A program made the position numbers and the translations under genes. The notes under the pieces were generated by a model. The model saw nothing but the letters and a program-made list of their open reading frames with translations, ran no database searches and was not told the DNA's origin. This document shows, one piece after another, positions 16,603 through 25,179 of a stretch of 64,000 nt of DNA (within the stretch, counting starts at the first letter, position 1; each line of letters starts with the position of its first letter). The stretch lies in the IMG/VR virus record IMGVR_UViG_3300021962_000082, positions 1 to 64,000 of that record; one strand, 5' to 3'. This DNA comes from a virus.

Positions 16603-18063
16603 ATGAAAACAGCCACAATCATAATCCGCGACGAAGTTAACATCAAGATCGAAGGGCTTGAGCTTGACGCACGCCGTGCTCTGGTCAATGCTTTCAAGTA
16701 TGATATCCCGGGCGCACGATATCTACCGGCTGTAAGACTCGGTCGGTGGGATGGCAAAGTCAGCTACTTCCAATTAGGTGGTAGTACCTATGTAAATCTA
16801 CTGCCCGAGATTGTGCCCATCCTAGAAAAGTTTAATTACGACATTGAACTTGATGACCAACGGACCTACTCAACCACCTTTGACTTTGATACTGTTAGCG
16901 AAGACTCTTTTGCTCATAAGACTTGGCCAAAGAATCACCCCCAAGCTGGTCAGCCAGTGGTTCTGCGTGATTACCAAGTGGAGATTATAAATAACTTTCT
17001 TGGAAATCCCCAGTGTATTCAGGAAGTAGCCACAGGTGCCGGTAAGACGCTGATAACTGCGGCCCTAAGTTCCAGTGTGGAAAAGTATGGTCGTAGCATT
17101 GTTATTGTGCCCAACAAAAGCCTAGTAACACAAACTGAAGCAGACTATATTAACTTAGGGCTAGATGTTGGTGTGTACTTTGGTGACCGTAAAGAAATTG
17201 GTCGCACACATACCATATGTACTTGGCAAAGTTTGAATATACTATTAAAAAATACCAAGAGCGGAGTAGCGGAATTTTCAATACAGGATTTTATTGAAGA
17301 TGTAGTGTGTGTGATTGTTGACGAAGTACATATGGCTAAGGCCGATGCTCTCAAGACACTACTAACTGGCATCATGTCTCGTATGCCAATTAGATGGGGG
17401 CTGACTGGAACTGTGCCCAAGGAGCCTTATGAATTTCAAGCATTAAAGTGTGGATTAGGTCCTGTGATTAATCAACTTGGCGCAAGTGAATTACAGGATC
17501 GTGGTGTGTTAGCGCAATGTCATGTAAACATTGTACAATTGGTAGACCATGCCGAGTTTACCAATTATCAAAGTGAGTTAAAGTTCTTGTTAGAGGAACC
17601 GGATCGTTTGTCAACTATTGCTAACTTGGTAGCACAAGTTAACCTTACTGGCAATACACTGGTGCTAGTGGATCGAGTGGCAGCCGGTCACGCTTTGATT
17701 GAACGCCTGGGCGATCGAGCGGTTTTTGTTTCGGGCGCAACTAAAGCAGGAGCAAGACAAGATGAGTATGATCAAGTGGCGACGAGTTCTGACAAGATTA
17801 TTGTGGCGACTTACGGTGTGGCCGCTGTGGGTATTAATATCCCTCGTATTTTTAATTTGGTTCTTTTGGAGCCCGGAAAGAGCTTTGTTCGTGTTATCCA
17901 ATCAATTGGACGAGGCATTAGGAAAGCAGAAGACAAAGATCATGTAGAAATTTGGGATGTGACTTCCACTTGTAAGTTTGCCAAGCGGCACTTAACTAAA
18001 CGCAAACAATTTTATAAAGAAGCCAACTATCCTTTTTCGCAGGAGAAATTAGAATGGAAATGA
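16603..18063 (+). CDS. uvsW: UvsW-like superfamily 2 helicase
   Basis: UvsW unwinds branched DNA and R-loops and drives fork regression in T4-like phages. The N-terminal domain (1-110) is the UvsW-specific segment with GARYLPAVRLGRWDGKV. Helicase motifs follow: I ATGAGKT (143-149), II DEVH (240-243), III GLTGT, and motif VI QSIGRGIRK near 440. Length 486 matches T4 UvsW (about 500). The last bases overlap the 2OG oxygenase gene by ten. Confidence 0.92.
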   Translation: MKTATIIIRDEVNIKIEGLELDARRALVNAFKYDIPGARYLPAVRLGRWDGKVSYFQLGGSTYVNLLPEIVPILEKFNYDIELDDQRTYSTTFDFDTVSEDSFAHKTWPKNHPQAGQPVVLRDYQVEIINNFLGNPQCIQEVATGAGKTLITAALSSSVEKYGRSIVIVPNKSLVTQTEADYINLGLDVGVYFGDRKEIGRTHTICTWQSLNILLKNTKSGVAEFSIQDFIEDVVCVIVDEVHMAKADALKTLLTGIMSRMPIRWGLTGTVPKEPYEFQALKCGLGPVINQLGASELQDRGVLAQCHVNIVQLVDHAEFTNYQSELKFLLEEPDRLSTIANLVAQVNLTGNTLVLVDRVAAGHALIERLGDRAVFVSGATKAGARQDEYDQVATSSDKIIVATYGVAAVGINIPRIFNLVLLEPGKSFVRVIQSIGRGIRKAEDKDHVEIWDVTSTCKFAKRHLTKRKQFYKEANYPFSQEKLEWK

Positions 18064-18659
18064 ATAATATTTTATACTTAGATATACCAATCTTGCCTGC
18101 TGAATTAGAGAAAGAGATAATTCAATTTGGTGATCAACTGGTTGCAACGGTTGATCCTTGGGTTGAAAATTTTTATCAACATAAAATTAGAGTAGCAGCT
18201 CATCATTACGGTAAACCCGATACGTTTTTAAATCAAGATATCATGGACAAACTTAAAAAAATTTACGGTCCTTATTTTGGTAATGATTTTGTTGCATTTA
18301 TTGGAAAATTAGAAAACACTTACAAAACTGGATTAGTAGAGAATCCACCGCATTGTGATAAATTTCGGTATATCAGTATAAATTATCTTTTAGGCCTCGG
18401 GGGCGATAATGTACTAACATGTTTTTATAATGAAAGTAGAAAATCAAAATTGATGGAAAAGGGTGAAAATGCCCTACACAAAGATTTAACCCTTAATTAT
18501 AAAATACGTTTACCAAAACATACCTGGCATTCATTCAATGTTCAATGTTTTCATAGCGTGGAAAATATTGAAACATCAAGGCTTATACTTAGTTTGGTGC
18601 TACTTGATAACCCCGAATTTAATACCTTTAAAGAAAAATACAAAAATATAATTAAATGA
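18054..18659 (+). CDS. 2OG-Fe(II) oxygenase-like protein
   Basis: The double-stranded beta-helix iron triad can be assigned as PHCDKFRYISINYLL (HxD) and the distal histidine in CFHSVENIETSRLILSLVL, with the Arg eight residues later binding 2-oxoglutarate. The family hydroxylates peptides, sugars or nucleobases. The 201-residue gene is AT-richer than uvsW, overlaps its 3' end, and has no promoter of its own, so it looks like inserted cargo carried on uvsW transcription. Assignment rests on motif spacing only. Confidence 0.68.
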   Translation: MEMNNILYLDIPILPAELEKEIIQFGDQLVATVDPWVENFYQHKIRVAAHHYGKPDTFLNQDIMDKLKKIYGPYFGNDFVAFIGKLENTYKTGLVENPPHCDKFRYISINYLLGLGGDNVLTCFYNESRKSKLMEKGENALHKDLTLNYKIRLPKHTWHSFNVQCFHSVENIETSRLILSLVLLDNPEFNTFKEKYKNIIK

Positions 18660-18667
18660 AACAAAGG

Positions 18668-18695
18668 TTGCAAAACTAAAAAACTGTGTTATAAT
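18668..18695 (+). promoter_or_regulatory. Sigma70-like promoter, leaderless type
   Basis: TTGCAA at 18668-18673, 16-bp spacer, TATAAT at 18690-18695. If the last T is -7, +1 is 18702, the A of the ATG. Confidence 0.65.
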
Positions 18696-18701
18696 AACCA
18701 C

Positions 18702-19205
18702 ATGCGAATACTGACACTAGATAATAACGAGCCATTTGATCTTGATCATCTACCCGAGGAAGTAGATGACATGCGATTTGCTATTTTTGATAACTCGGAT
18801 CCCAAGGATCCTGACTATCATTATATTCCCTTGATCTTCCTGGAAAGTTTTAACAGTCCCGCACTGGTATTAAAAATTGGTGAAAATACAATTCGCATGC
18901 CCATGGACTGGCAGGTGTTGATCGGCGAACCCGAAATTGGCGATCTTGAAGTGCTGCCCTTAACCAGCATTAACGATCGTGGCTTCCGAGTGTTTGAGTT
19001 CAACCCACTAAGCAGTTTTCGCCCAAGTTTTCCCCACATTGAAATAATTGATGTTTATCACGAAGTGGCGTGGTATGCGCCCAAGTTAAAGAACGGCCAA
19101 CTGCTATGTGTACCCATCACTGACGGGCCCAAGCCGCAATGTGTTTACTTTGTTAAAGACATCAGCCGTAACTGTGAAATTGTTGACTACAATAAGGCCT
19201 GGTAG
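18702..19205 (+). CDS. Conserved-looking phage protein of unknown function
   Basis: A 167-residue soluble protein without a recognised motif. The central stretch, around GDLEVLPLTSINDRGF and FEFNPLSSFRPSFP, is distinctive and resembles hypothetical proteins I remember from marine T4-like phages. It heads a run of three tightly packed genes (stop/start overlaps at 19205 and 19651) that ends with the DnaE-like protein, so a replication-linked role is inferred from context. Confidence 0.72.
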   Translation: MRILTLDNNEPFDLDHLPEEVDDMRFAIFDNSDPKDPDYHYIPLIFLESFNSPALVLKIGENTIRMPMDWQVLIGEPEIGDLEVLPLTSINDRGFRVFEFNPLSSFRPSFPHIEIIDVYHEVAWYAPKLKNGQLLCVPITDGPKPQCVYFVKDISRNCEIVDYNKAW

Positions 19206-19654
19206 TGAGTGAAAAACTAAGCATTGTCAACGAGATGCGACAGTTTGATCGCAAGAATCGCGAATTCTATCGTGAGCTCACAGACGAAGAACGAAAGAAG
19301 TTTTCCAACTATCTAATGATTCGTTGGGGGAGCGCAGTAGAAGGCACTCGTGAGTTACAAGAGTTTTATCTTGTAGCCACCAATGAGCGACTGAACAAAC
19401 ACTTTTTTACTATTAACAAGCATCCCGAACTACAATGGCTATGCGCTACCACTGTTAGTCCCGATATGGGCACACACAGACACAACTGGATTGCGCCTAA
19501 AAAGCGCGAACCTGGTGCTACCAGCATACGGAAGCAGTTGGCTGAACTGTATCCTGATATGAAGGACAGTGATATCGCAACACTGGCATCTATAACTACA
19601 CAGAAAGAAATAGACGAGCAACGTCGGTTAATGGGCCAAGAAACCAAGAAATGA
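19205..19654 (+). CDS. Phage protein of unknown function
   Basis: A charged 149-residue protein. The start is GTG at 19205, one base overlapping the previous stop. Its N-terminal half is helical (LTDEERKKFSNYLMIRWGSAV); the middle has ELQWLCATTVSPDMGTHRHN, with a His-rich turn. I compared it with T4 gp62 and gp59 from memory and see no convincing match. It overlaps the following zinc-finger gene by four bases. Confidence 0.7.
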   Translation: MSEKLSIVNEMRQFDRKNREFYRELTDEERKKFSNYLMIRWGSAVEGTRELQEFYLVATNERLNKHFFTINKHPELQWLCATTVSPDMGTHRHNWIAPKKREPGATSIRKQLAELYPDMKDSDIATLASITTQKEIDEQRRLMGQETKK

Positions 19655-20325
19655 AGTACACTTGCCAGTTTTGTAAAAAAGACTTTGTAAAAGAAACAAG
19701 TCTAACTGTACATAGCTGCGAGCCGCGCCGTCGACGGCAAGAACGTAATGAGCGTGGTGTGGAGTTGGGCTTTCAAGCCTACATCAAGTTTTATGAAATG
19801 ACGCAAGGCAGCGCTCGTTTGAAAACTTATGATGACTTTTGTGACAGTCCTTACTATCGAGCGTTTGTCAAGTTTGGTCGCTATTGTGTGTCTATTCGTG
19901 CAATCAATCCCGAGCGTTTTATGGAGTGGGTGCTTAAACAAAATAAAAAAATTGATCGCTGGTGCACCGACACAGTTTACACTGAATACTTAACACACTA
20001 TCTCCGTGTGGAAAATGTAAACGATGCGCTTGCGCGAGGTCTTGAGTTTGGGCTTGATTGGAGCGAAAAAACTGGGCATCCACCACACGACTGCTTACGC
20101 TATGGTGGAACTAATGCAATGGTGTATGCTGTGACTGCGGGACGTATCAGTCCTTGGATAATTTTTAACTGTGCATCGGGACAACAGTTTTTAAATGAAC
20201 TGAACGCTGAACAAATTGGTTTGGTGTATCCTTATATTGACGCAGATCATTGGCAAAAGCGTTTTCAAGACTATCCCGCAGATCAAGAATATGCCAAAGA
20301 AATTTTAGCACAGGCAGGTTGGTAA
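19651..20325 (+). CDS. Phage protein with N-terminal zinc finger
   Basis: Residues 5-23 form a C2HC zinc finger (C5-x2-C8-x12-H21-x-C23), followed by a very basic stretch RRRRQERNER, so nucleic-acid binding is likely. The remaining 190 residues are helical with YYRAFVKFGRYCVSIRAIN near 72-90, and no family is certain. The position between replication genes and the translational coupling on both sides (ATGA at 19651, TAATG at 20325) suggest a partner of the replication machinery, possibly a loader; this is inference. Confidence 0.72.
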   Translation: MKYTCQFCKKDFVKETSLTVHSCEPRRRRQERNERGVELGFQAYIKFYEMTQGSARLKTYDDFCDSPYYRAFVKFGRYCVSIRAINPERFMEWVLKQNKKIDRWCTDTVYTEYLTHYLRVENVNDALARGLEFGLDWSEKTGHPPHDCLRYGGTNAMVYAVTAGRISPWIIFNCASGQQFLNELNAEQIGLVYPYIDADHWQKRFQDYPADQEYAKEILAQAGW

Positions 20326-20903
20326 TGAGCGCAGATATTGACATTGACTTGGCTAATAGAGATGAGTTACTAACACTCATTAATACAACTCCGGCTATGC
20401 AAAAAGTAAATGGGCAGATTAGAAAACATAACTCCGGTGTGTATGTAACCGACATACCATATGATCCAGTTAATGGTTGTGCAGCCATAGACTATGAAAC
20501 TGCTGAACAGTTAGGCTACTTTAAGATTGATCTGTTGAATATGAGTGTGTATCAACTGATTACTAGTCCCGAACAGTATACCCAAGCACTGGCACAAGAG
20601 CCACAGTGGTCACGCTTGTGGGAAGAGCCTGCTTGGGCACAGCAGTTAGTGCATGTGGGTAACTACACTGATTTACTACGCGAAATGCGCCCCGATTCTA
20701 TTCCGCGTATGGCAGCGTTTATTTCGATTATTCGCCCAGGCAAGGCACACTTACAAAAACAACCGTGGCCTACGGTATTTGAATCAGTGTGGGATGGGGA
20801 TAATTCGCGGGGATTTGTGTTTAAGAAGTCGCATGCAATTTCTTATGCAGCATTGGTTGCGCTACATATGAATCTGCTTACTCCATCTTCCGTACAAGCG
20901 TAA
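20325..20903 (+). CDS. Miniature DnaE-like (C-family polymerase-derived) protein
   Basis: Although only 192 residues, the protein carries landmarks of bacterial DNA polymerase III alpha in order: DIDIDLANRDELL (4-16; DnaE palm DxD), KHNSGVYV (34-41; KHxxG), IDYETAEQLGYFKIDLLN (55-72; DnaE GLVKFDFLG region), FISIIRPGK (132-140; RPG) and FVFKKSHAISYAALVALH (164-181; fingers KSHAxxYA). Large parts of the polymerase, including PHP, most of the palm and the beta-binding regions, are absent. Polymerase activity is therefore doubtful. ATG 20325 overlaps the previous stop (TAATG); a longer frame from 20250 would run into the zinc-finger gene. Confidence 0.7.
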   Translation: MSADIDIDLANRDELLTLINTTPAMQKVNGQIRKHNSGVYVTDIPYDPVNGCAAIDYETAEQLGYFKIDLLNMSVYQLITSPEQYTQALAQEPQWSRLWEEPAWAQQLVHVGNYTDLLREMRPDSIPRMAAFISIIRPGKAHLQKQPWPTVFESVWDGDNSRGFVFKKSHAISYAALVALHMNLLTPSSVQA

Positions 20904-21255
20904 TACTTTTTCGCTTACTCTTTTTAAGAATAATATCGTTTAACGAGCATACAGGACCGTGTAGTATTTCAAGGTCCTTATTGATAAACGTCCGCAAGCA
21001 GGACTTGAATATGTCCCAGTCCTTTTTCAAAAAGATATTGATAGGAATACTGCGGTTACTTTCCCACCACCATACGTTGGCTAACTCTAAAAATCGCCGT
21101 TTAAGTTCGGGATCGTGCAAGCTACCAAAGTCATATATGGTGGTAACAACGCTGTCTTGATTTTGCACAATGCCCACATATTCCGTTGATGCGTATACAC
21201 ATAACGTGATAAAAGGGTATTGTTCGCTTAATTTTGTAAAGATATCGTTGCCCAT
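20878..21255 (-). CDS. Phage protein of unknown function (125 aa)
   Basis: A soluble protein, beta-rich at the N-terminus (FITLCVYASTEYVGIVQNQD) and helical with WWWES in the middle, basic at the end (KKSKRKSITLVRK). It converges on the DnaE-like gene and overlaps it by 26 bases. An exact late box (minus strand) ends five bases before its ATG, which predicts a leaderless late transcript. The high density of aromatic residues and the basic tail fit a nucleic-acid-binding or inhibitor role, but nothing specific can be claimed. Confidence 0.68.
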   Translation of the reverse strand: MGNDIFTKLSEQYPFITLCVYASTEYVGIVQNQDSVVTTIYDFGSLHDPELKRRFLELANVWWWESNRSIPINIFLKKDWDIFKSCLRTFINKDLEILHGPVCSLNDIILKKSKRKSITLVRKME

Positions 21256-21260
21256 CAGGA

Positions 21261-21268
21261 TATTTATA
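21261..21268 (-). promoter_or_regulatory. Exact T4 late box TATAAATA (minus strand)
   Basis: Reads TATTTATA on the plus strand. With the last A as -6, +1 is 21255, the first base of the minus-strand ATG. Confidence 0.5.
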
Positions 21269-21317
21269 TCGTAAGAATTTGGCTGGATTAAAATGGTAAA
21301 AACGGTCTGCTGTTATC

Positions 21318-21325
21318 GCTAAATA
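21318..21325 (+). promoter_or_regulatory. Late promoter box GCTAAATA
   Basis: Two mismatches to TATAAATA (CTAAATA type). Its predicted start is at 21330-21331, the ATG itself, and no Shine-Dalgarno sequence precedes it. Confidence 0.45.
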
Positions 21326-21329
21326 CAAG

Positions 21330-22445
21330 ATGTACTCAACCACTGCCTACCTTTACCAACAAGTAATTAGAGTGTTAACTCCGGACACCAGTGGTGCGTA
21401 CTTTTCATATAGGTACGATCCCGTGTATGCTAAAAAACTAACAATTAACAAAGGTGTTGACAATGTAGTCCTGTTTGAGTTTATTAATCAAGACGAAAAA
21501 CCTGTGAATATCACGGGCAGCACACTAACATTTAGACTGGTCAGTCAAAACGGCGACTCGTTGCTGGTACAAAAGCCCATGGACATTATTAATGCTACAT
21601 ATGGTCGTGCCAAAGTAACACTAACGCCTGCCGATCTTGACATAGTAGAAGCACAGCCCGCAGGCTATAGCATTATGCGAGCCAGTGGCAACTTGGTGGA
21701 AGCGGTGTTTACAGATGCCCAAGCAGGTGCCCGCGCACCAGCAGACATCCTGGACAGCATTTATCCCGAGTTTGTGCCCAGCACTGAGCTGACTATTCCT
21801 ACTACCAACTTGTCAGCACAAACCAGTTATGGGGGAAGCAGCGGTTCTCAATACCCCGATTGGGCACTACAAGCTGGCCAGCCAATTGGATCAAACAATC
21901 CTTACCAATCAACTGAATACTATAGCAGTCAAATTGTGCCCCGCGGTCCGGTGACTACCATACAAATGGACTTGGTTGGTTACACTGGAACTATAAAAGC
22001 ACAAGCTGCTGAAACTTATCAAAGTGTTTGGTATAATGTAACACCTTCTACACAATACCTAAACGAAACAAAAACCATCCACATGAACATTATTGGGTGG
22101 CATCCTTTACTGCGACTGTGCTTTAACAACAGCGTGACTACTACAGGTGTAAATGGACAAACCAATTTTGGTACGGCAGCCACTGCTAATGCTGTGGTTA
22201 CTAATGGAGTGGTTACTAGCATATCTGTAACCAGTCCGGGTTCAGGCTATCAAGCACCTCCTATAATTGAGTTTATTGGTGAAGGTGCGGGTGCTGAGGC
22301 TGTAGCCACAATTGGTGCTGGTGGCGCAGTTACTGATATTACACTTGTATCTGGTGGCTCGGGTTATCGTCCCAATCCATATGGTATGGTATCAGTGGCC
22401 ATTGTGGTATCCACGGGCCATGTGGAAAATATAAAATACCGTTAA
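21330..22445 (+). CDS. Virion protein, BppU-like N-terminus with Gly-rich repeats
   Basis: The N-terminal part (about 30-120) resembles baseplate upper proteins (BppU type): KGVDNVVLFEFINQDEKPV, ITGSTLTFRLVSQNGD and AKVTLTPADLD. The middle is a probable beta-sandwich. Residues about 280-360 contain two copies of a repeat: TSISVTSPGSGYQAPPIIEF with GEGAGAEAVATIG, and ITLVSGGSGYRPNPYG. Such SPGSGY repeats occur in phage tail and fibre proteins. It is probably a tail or receptor-binding accessory under late control. Confidence 0.68.
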   Translation: MYSTTAYLYQQVIRVLTPDTSGAYFSYRYDPVYAKKLTINKGVDNVVLFEFINQDEKPVNITGSTLTFRLVSQNGDSLLVQKPMDIINATYGRAKVTLTPADLDIVEAQPAGYSIMRASGNLVEAVFTDAQAGARAPADILDSIYPEFVPSTELTIPTTNLSAQTSYGGSSGSQYPDWALQAGQPIGSNNPYQSTEYYSSQIVPRGPVTTIQMDLVGYTGTIKAQAAETYQSVWYNVTPSTQYLNETKTIHMNIIGWHPLLRLCFNNSVTTTGVNGQTNFGTAATANAVVTNGVVTSISVTSPGSGYQAPPIIEFIGEGAGAEAVATIGAGGAVTDITLVSGGSGYRPNPYGMVSVAIVVSTGHVENIKYR

Positions 22446-22455
22446 ACCAAAACAG

Positions 22456-22484
22456 TTGTTTTTCGTCGTAAAACATGTTATAAT
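22456..22484 (+). promoter_or_regulatory. Sigma70-like promoter for primase, leaderless type
   Basis: TTGTTT at 22456-22461, 17-bp spacer, TATAAT at 22479-22484. With the last T as -7, +1 is 22491, the A of the primase ATG. Confidence 0.65.
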
Positions 22485-22490
22485 CGTAAC

Positions 22491-23459
22491 ATGATTGATG
22501 TGTTGGCGTTTTTACCTGCTAAGAGAAAACAGTCTAGTTCCGGATGGATTTCTTTCAACGCCCCTTGCTGCATACACAATGGCAACACAGCAGATCGTCG
22601 GGGACGAGGCGGTATTAAACTATCCGACCAAGGTTGGAGTTATCACTGCTTTAACTGTAACTATACTACCAGTTTTATTCTTGGCCGCAACATCAGTTTT
22701 AAAGCACGACGCTTGCTTGAGTGGTTGGGCGTTCCGGAAAATGACATCAACTTAATAAATCTTGAAAGCATGCGCCATCGTAGCATTGAGGGCATGCTGG
22801 AAGATCGTCAGCGAACTTGGAATGCACTGGCACCAATAGAATTTAAAGAAGCAGATCTTCCGGGTTTTGTTAATTTTGTTACACCCGAAACAGTAGACGA
22901 ATGGAACTATCTACGGAGCAGGCATGTACCCGAAGACTATCCTGTAATGGTTGCTGCTACTACGGGCACAAGAAAAGGTGTTATCATCCCATTTACATAT
23001 AATAATCAAGTGGTTGGCAGTACTATACGATTCCTTGACGATCGTAATCCGCGATATATCAATGACACACAGACGGGATATGTGTTTGGCACTGATTTAC
23101 AACAACCAGGGTGGCAGCATGTGATTGTAACAGAAGGCATTTTTGATGCGCTGTGCATCGGTGGCTTGGCTGTTATGCATAATCAAATCAGCGACGAGCA
23201 GGTTCGCATGATACGGAGCCTGGGTCGTGAAGTTACTGTAGTGCCCGACCAAGACACAGCGGGACTGGCACTAGTAGATCGTGCGTTAGAACTGGGTTGG
23301 GCAGTTAGCATACCCAATTGGCCAGACGGAGTTAAAGACATTAACGACGCTGTGAAATTATGGGGAAAGTTGCCAACTTTGCTAACTATACTGCAATCAA
23401 GAGAAACCAGTAGAATAAAAATTGAATTAAGGAAAAAGCAACTTGCAAAAAAATTATAA
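22491..23459 (+). CDS. DNA primase, gp61-like
   Basis: The primase makes RNA primers for lagging-strand synthesis with the gp41 helicase. An N-terminal zinc-binding region has CCIHN (about residues 26-30) and CFNC (about 54-57). The TOPRIM core shows VIVTEGIFDALCIGG (about 205-219) with the catalytic Glu, followed by VVPDQDTAG with the metal-binding DxD. Length 322 is close to T4 gp61 (342). The promoter suggests a leaderless mRNA. The 3' end overlaps the radical SAM gene by 17 bases. Confidence 0.9.
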   Translation: MIDVLAFLPAKRKQSSSGWISFNAPCCIHNGNTADRRGRGGIKLSDQGWSYHCFNCNYTTSFILGRNISFKARRLLEWLGVPENDINLINLESMRHRSIEGMLEDRQRTWNALAPIEFKEADLPGFVNFVTPETVDEWNYLRSRHVPEDYPVMVAATTGTRKGVIIPFTYNNQVVGSTIRFLDDRNPRYINDTQTGYVFGTDLQQPGWQHVIVTEGIFDALCIGGLAVMHNQISDEQVRMIRSLGREVTVVPDQDTAGLALVDRALELGWAVSIPNWPDGVKDINDAVKLWGKLPTLLTILQSRETSRIKIELRKKQLAKKL

Positions 23460-24792
23460 AAATAATAAAGTTGTGATAACTACAGTGCCTTTTGTTGACG
23501 AAAACACACCGTTGGCAGCTCCAGCTGTATTAAAAGCAGCTCTTCAAGAAAATGGAATTCAGTGTATCGGACTCGATCTTAATATTGATATATACAATAA
23601 ATTAAAACATCATCCTGATAAAAATTTATTCATAAATTTTTTTTACAAACAGATTATTGATGAAAAAATTGTTGATGATCTTATTAAGATGTTGCGTTTT
23701 TTTGTTGATGAGATTATGTATCACAAGCCCACAATAGTAGGGCTAAGTTTGTTCAGCAGTGGTTCTCAAGTTTTTGCAATGTGGTTGTGTGCCATGTTAA
23801 AACAACAGGTTCCAGACGTAAAAATAGTTATTGGTGGCCCGGGTTTAGAAACATTAGAAAATTCTTTATTTAAATTTCCAGATCGTTTAAAACGATTAGG
23901 TCTAATAGATGATTACATTACAGGCGATGCAGAAAGATCGATGGTAGAATACGTCAATGGTAATACTAACTATCACGGGATCAATTCCTGGAGCTGGTTG
24001 CCAAATGAAAACTTTAAAACAAACCCGCCTCCTGATTATTCTGACTATACCTTATTAAGGTATGAGTATCCTTTATTACCAATTATTGACAGCCGAGGGT
24101 GTGTTCAGGATTGCGAATTTTGCGATGTAATAGCATTTTGGAAAAAATTTCAATACTTGACTGCAGATGCTATTTTTGAACGTATGCAATTGTATATTGG
24201 TAAGTATCACACACGCAGATTTCAGTTCAGCAGTAGTATTTGTAATGGTAATTTACGAGAATTTAAAAAATTAATTAAATTAATAGCAGAATATAATGAT
24301 GCTGTTAGCGTTGATGAACAAATACACTGGATTGGATCATTCATTATTCGCCCCAAATCACAACACCCGGAATCAATGTGGTACGACATTAAAAAAAGTA
24401 ATGGGTTTTTATTAACTGGTGTTGAAAGTGTTATCGAAAAAGTTAGAATAAATCTTGGAAAAAACTTCACAAATCAAGATTTGGAACATCATTTAATAAT
24501 GGGTCAAAAATATCAAGTACCGATGAATTTATTGATGATTGCTGCATACCACACAGAAACAGACAGTGATCACGAAAATGTAAAAAAATGGTTTATAGAT
24601 CATAAGAACTTTGCTAATAATACTGTTCAACAAGTTCAGATTACATTGCCGGGAATTTTACCAGGAACCGTATTAGAATCTAAATTAAATCCTGACACAT
24701 TTAAATCTGGTGAAACGAATAGAAAAAAGAAAGGGATTGAATTATTAAAGGTAATACAAGAATGCGGATTCAACACTCGCCATTTCTTTTAA
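23443..24792 (+). CDS. B12-binding-domain radical SAM protein
   Basis: The N-terminal half resembles a cobalamin-binding Rossmann domain (TPLAAPAVLKAALQENGI, then VGLSLFSSGSQ near 99-109 and VIGGPGLETLE near 129-139). The radical SAM cluster motif is C220-x3-C224-x2-C227 (RGCVQDCEFC). This class catalyses methylations and other difficult carbon chemistry; the substrate is unknown. The start is TTG at 23443, nine bases after TAAGGA and inside the primase end. The gene is clearly AT-richer than primase and helicase around it, which marks it as cargo. Confidence 0.8.
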   Translation: MQKNYKNNKVVITTVPFVDENTPLAAPAVLKAALQENGIQCIGLDLNIDIYNKLKHHPDKNLFINFFYKQIIDEKIVDDLIKMLRFFVDEIMYHKPTIVGLSLFSSGSQVFAMWLCAMLKQQVPDVKIVIGGPGLETLENSLFKFPDRLKRLGLIDDYITGDAERSMVEYVNGNTNYHGINSWSWLPNENFKTNPPPDYSDYTLLRYEYPLLPIIDSRGCVQDCEFCDVIAFWKKFQYLTADAIFERMQLYIGKYHTRRFQFSSSICNGNLREFKKLIKLIAEYNDAVSVDEQIHWIGSFIIRPKSQHPESMWYDIKKSNGFLLTGVESVIEKVRINLGKNFTNQDLEHHLIMGQKYQVPMNLLMIAAYHTETDSDHENVKKWFIDHKNFANNTVQQVQITLPGILPGTVLESKLNPDTFKSGETNRKKKGIELLKVIQECGFNTRHFF

Positions 24793-25178
24793 ATTTAAAA
24801 ATACTTGATCATGGTGATTCGACTAATCTTAAGTTAGATAGTCAAAATGCTACATTAGTACAACATGATATTGTCAATAATTTGCATATAATTAAATTAT
24901 TGACATGTCTGCCTAATAATGTTATACTAGAATGTAAGGGAATAAAAAATAATGGAATTGAATTAACGGGTATAGATTTTGTAGGAGTTCCTATTAACAA
25001 AGAACTTTTTGAAAAGGTTGTTGAATATAGATTAACAGAATCTTTTGATAATATTTTAAATGCAGACGCTATAAGTAGTCACAAGTGGACTAGTGATGGA
25101 TATGCAATATTTAAATTATTTCACCACGACCCGTTTGCATATCATTTGTTCATTGGTAATAAAATTAAAATCATATAA
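24762..25178 (+). CDS. Small unknown protein linked to the radical SAM gene
   Basis: A 138-residue protein of unknown function, overlapping the radical SAM gene by 31 bases and ending two bases before the helicase start. It is AT-rich like its upstream partner. His-rich segments near the C-terminus (FKLFHHDPFAYH) could bind metal or be incidental. The tight overlap suggests it is the partner or substrate of the radical SAM protein, which is inference. It also contains the probable promoter for the helicase gene (24900-24928). Confidence 0.65.
   Translation: MRIQHSPFLLNLKILDHGDSTNLKLDSQNATLVQHDIVNNLHIIKLLTCLPNNVILECKGIKNNGIELTGIDFVGVPINKELFEKVVEYRLTESFDNILNADAISSHKWTSDGYAIFKLFHHDPFAYHLFIGNKIKII
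24900..24928 (+). promoter_or_regulatory. Internal sigma70-like promoter upstream of helicase
   Basis: TTGACA at 24900-24905, 17-bp spacer, TATACT at 24923-24928, inside the 138-aa gene and about 250 bases ahead of the helicase ATG. It would uncouple helicase expression from the inserted cargo. Confidence 0.5.
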
Positions 25179-25179
25179 T

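Noticed and set aside
19205-19654. Assignment of the 149-aa protein as clamp-loader gp62 or helicase loader gp59
   Set aside because: Recalled T4 sequences do not match in motifs or length; left as unknown.
20250-20324. Longer start for the DnaE-like protein
   Set aside because: It would overlap the zinc-finger gene by 75 bases in another frame, and TAATG coupling at 20325 gives a natural start right before the DIDID motif.
25146-25179. TATAAT at 25174 directly ahead of the helicase as its promoter
   Set aside because: The nearest -35-like TTGTTC gives a 22-bp spacer; the internal promoter at 24900 is better.
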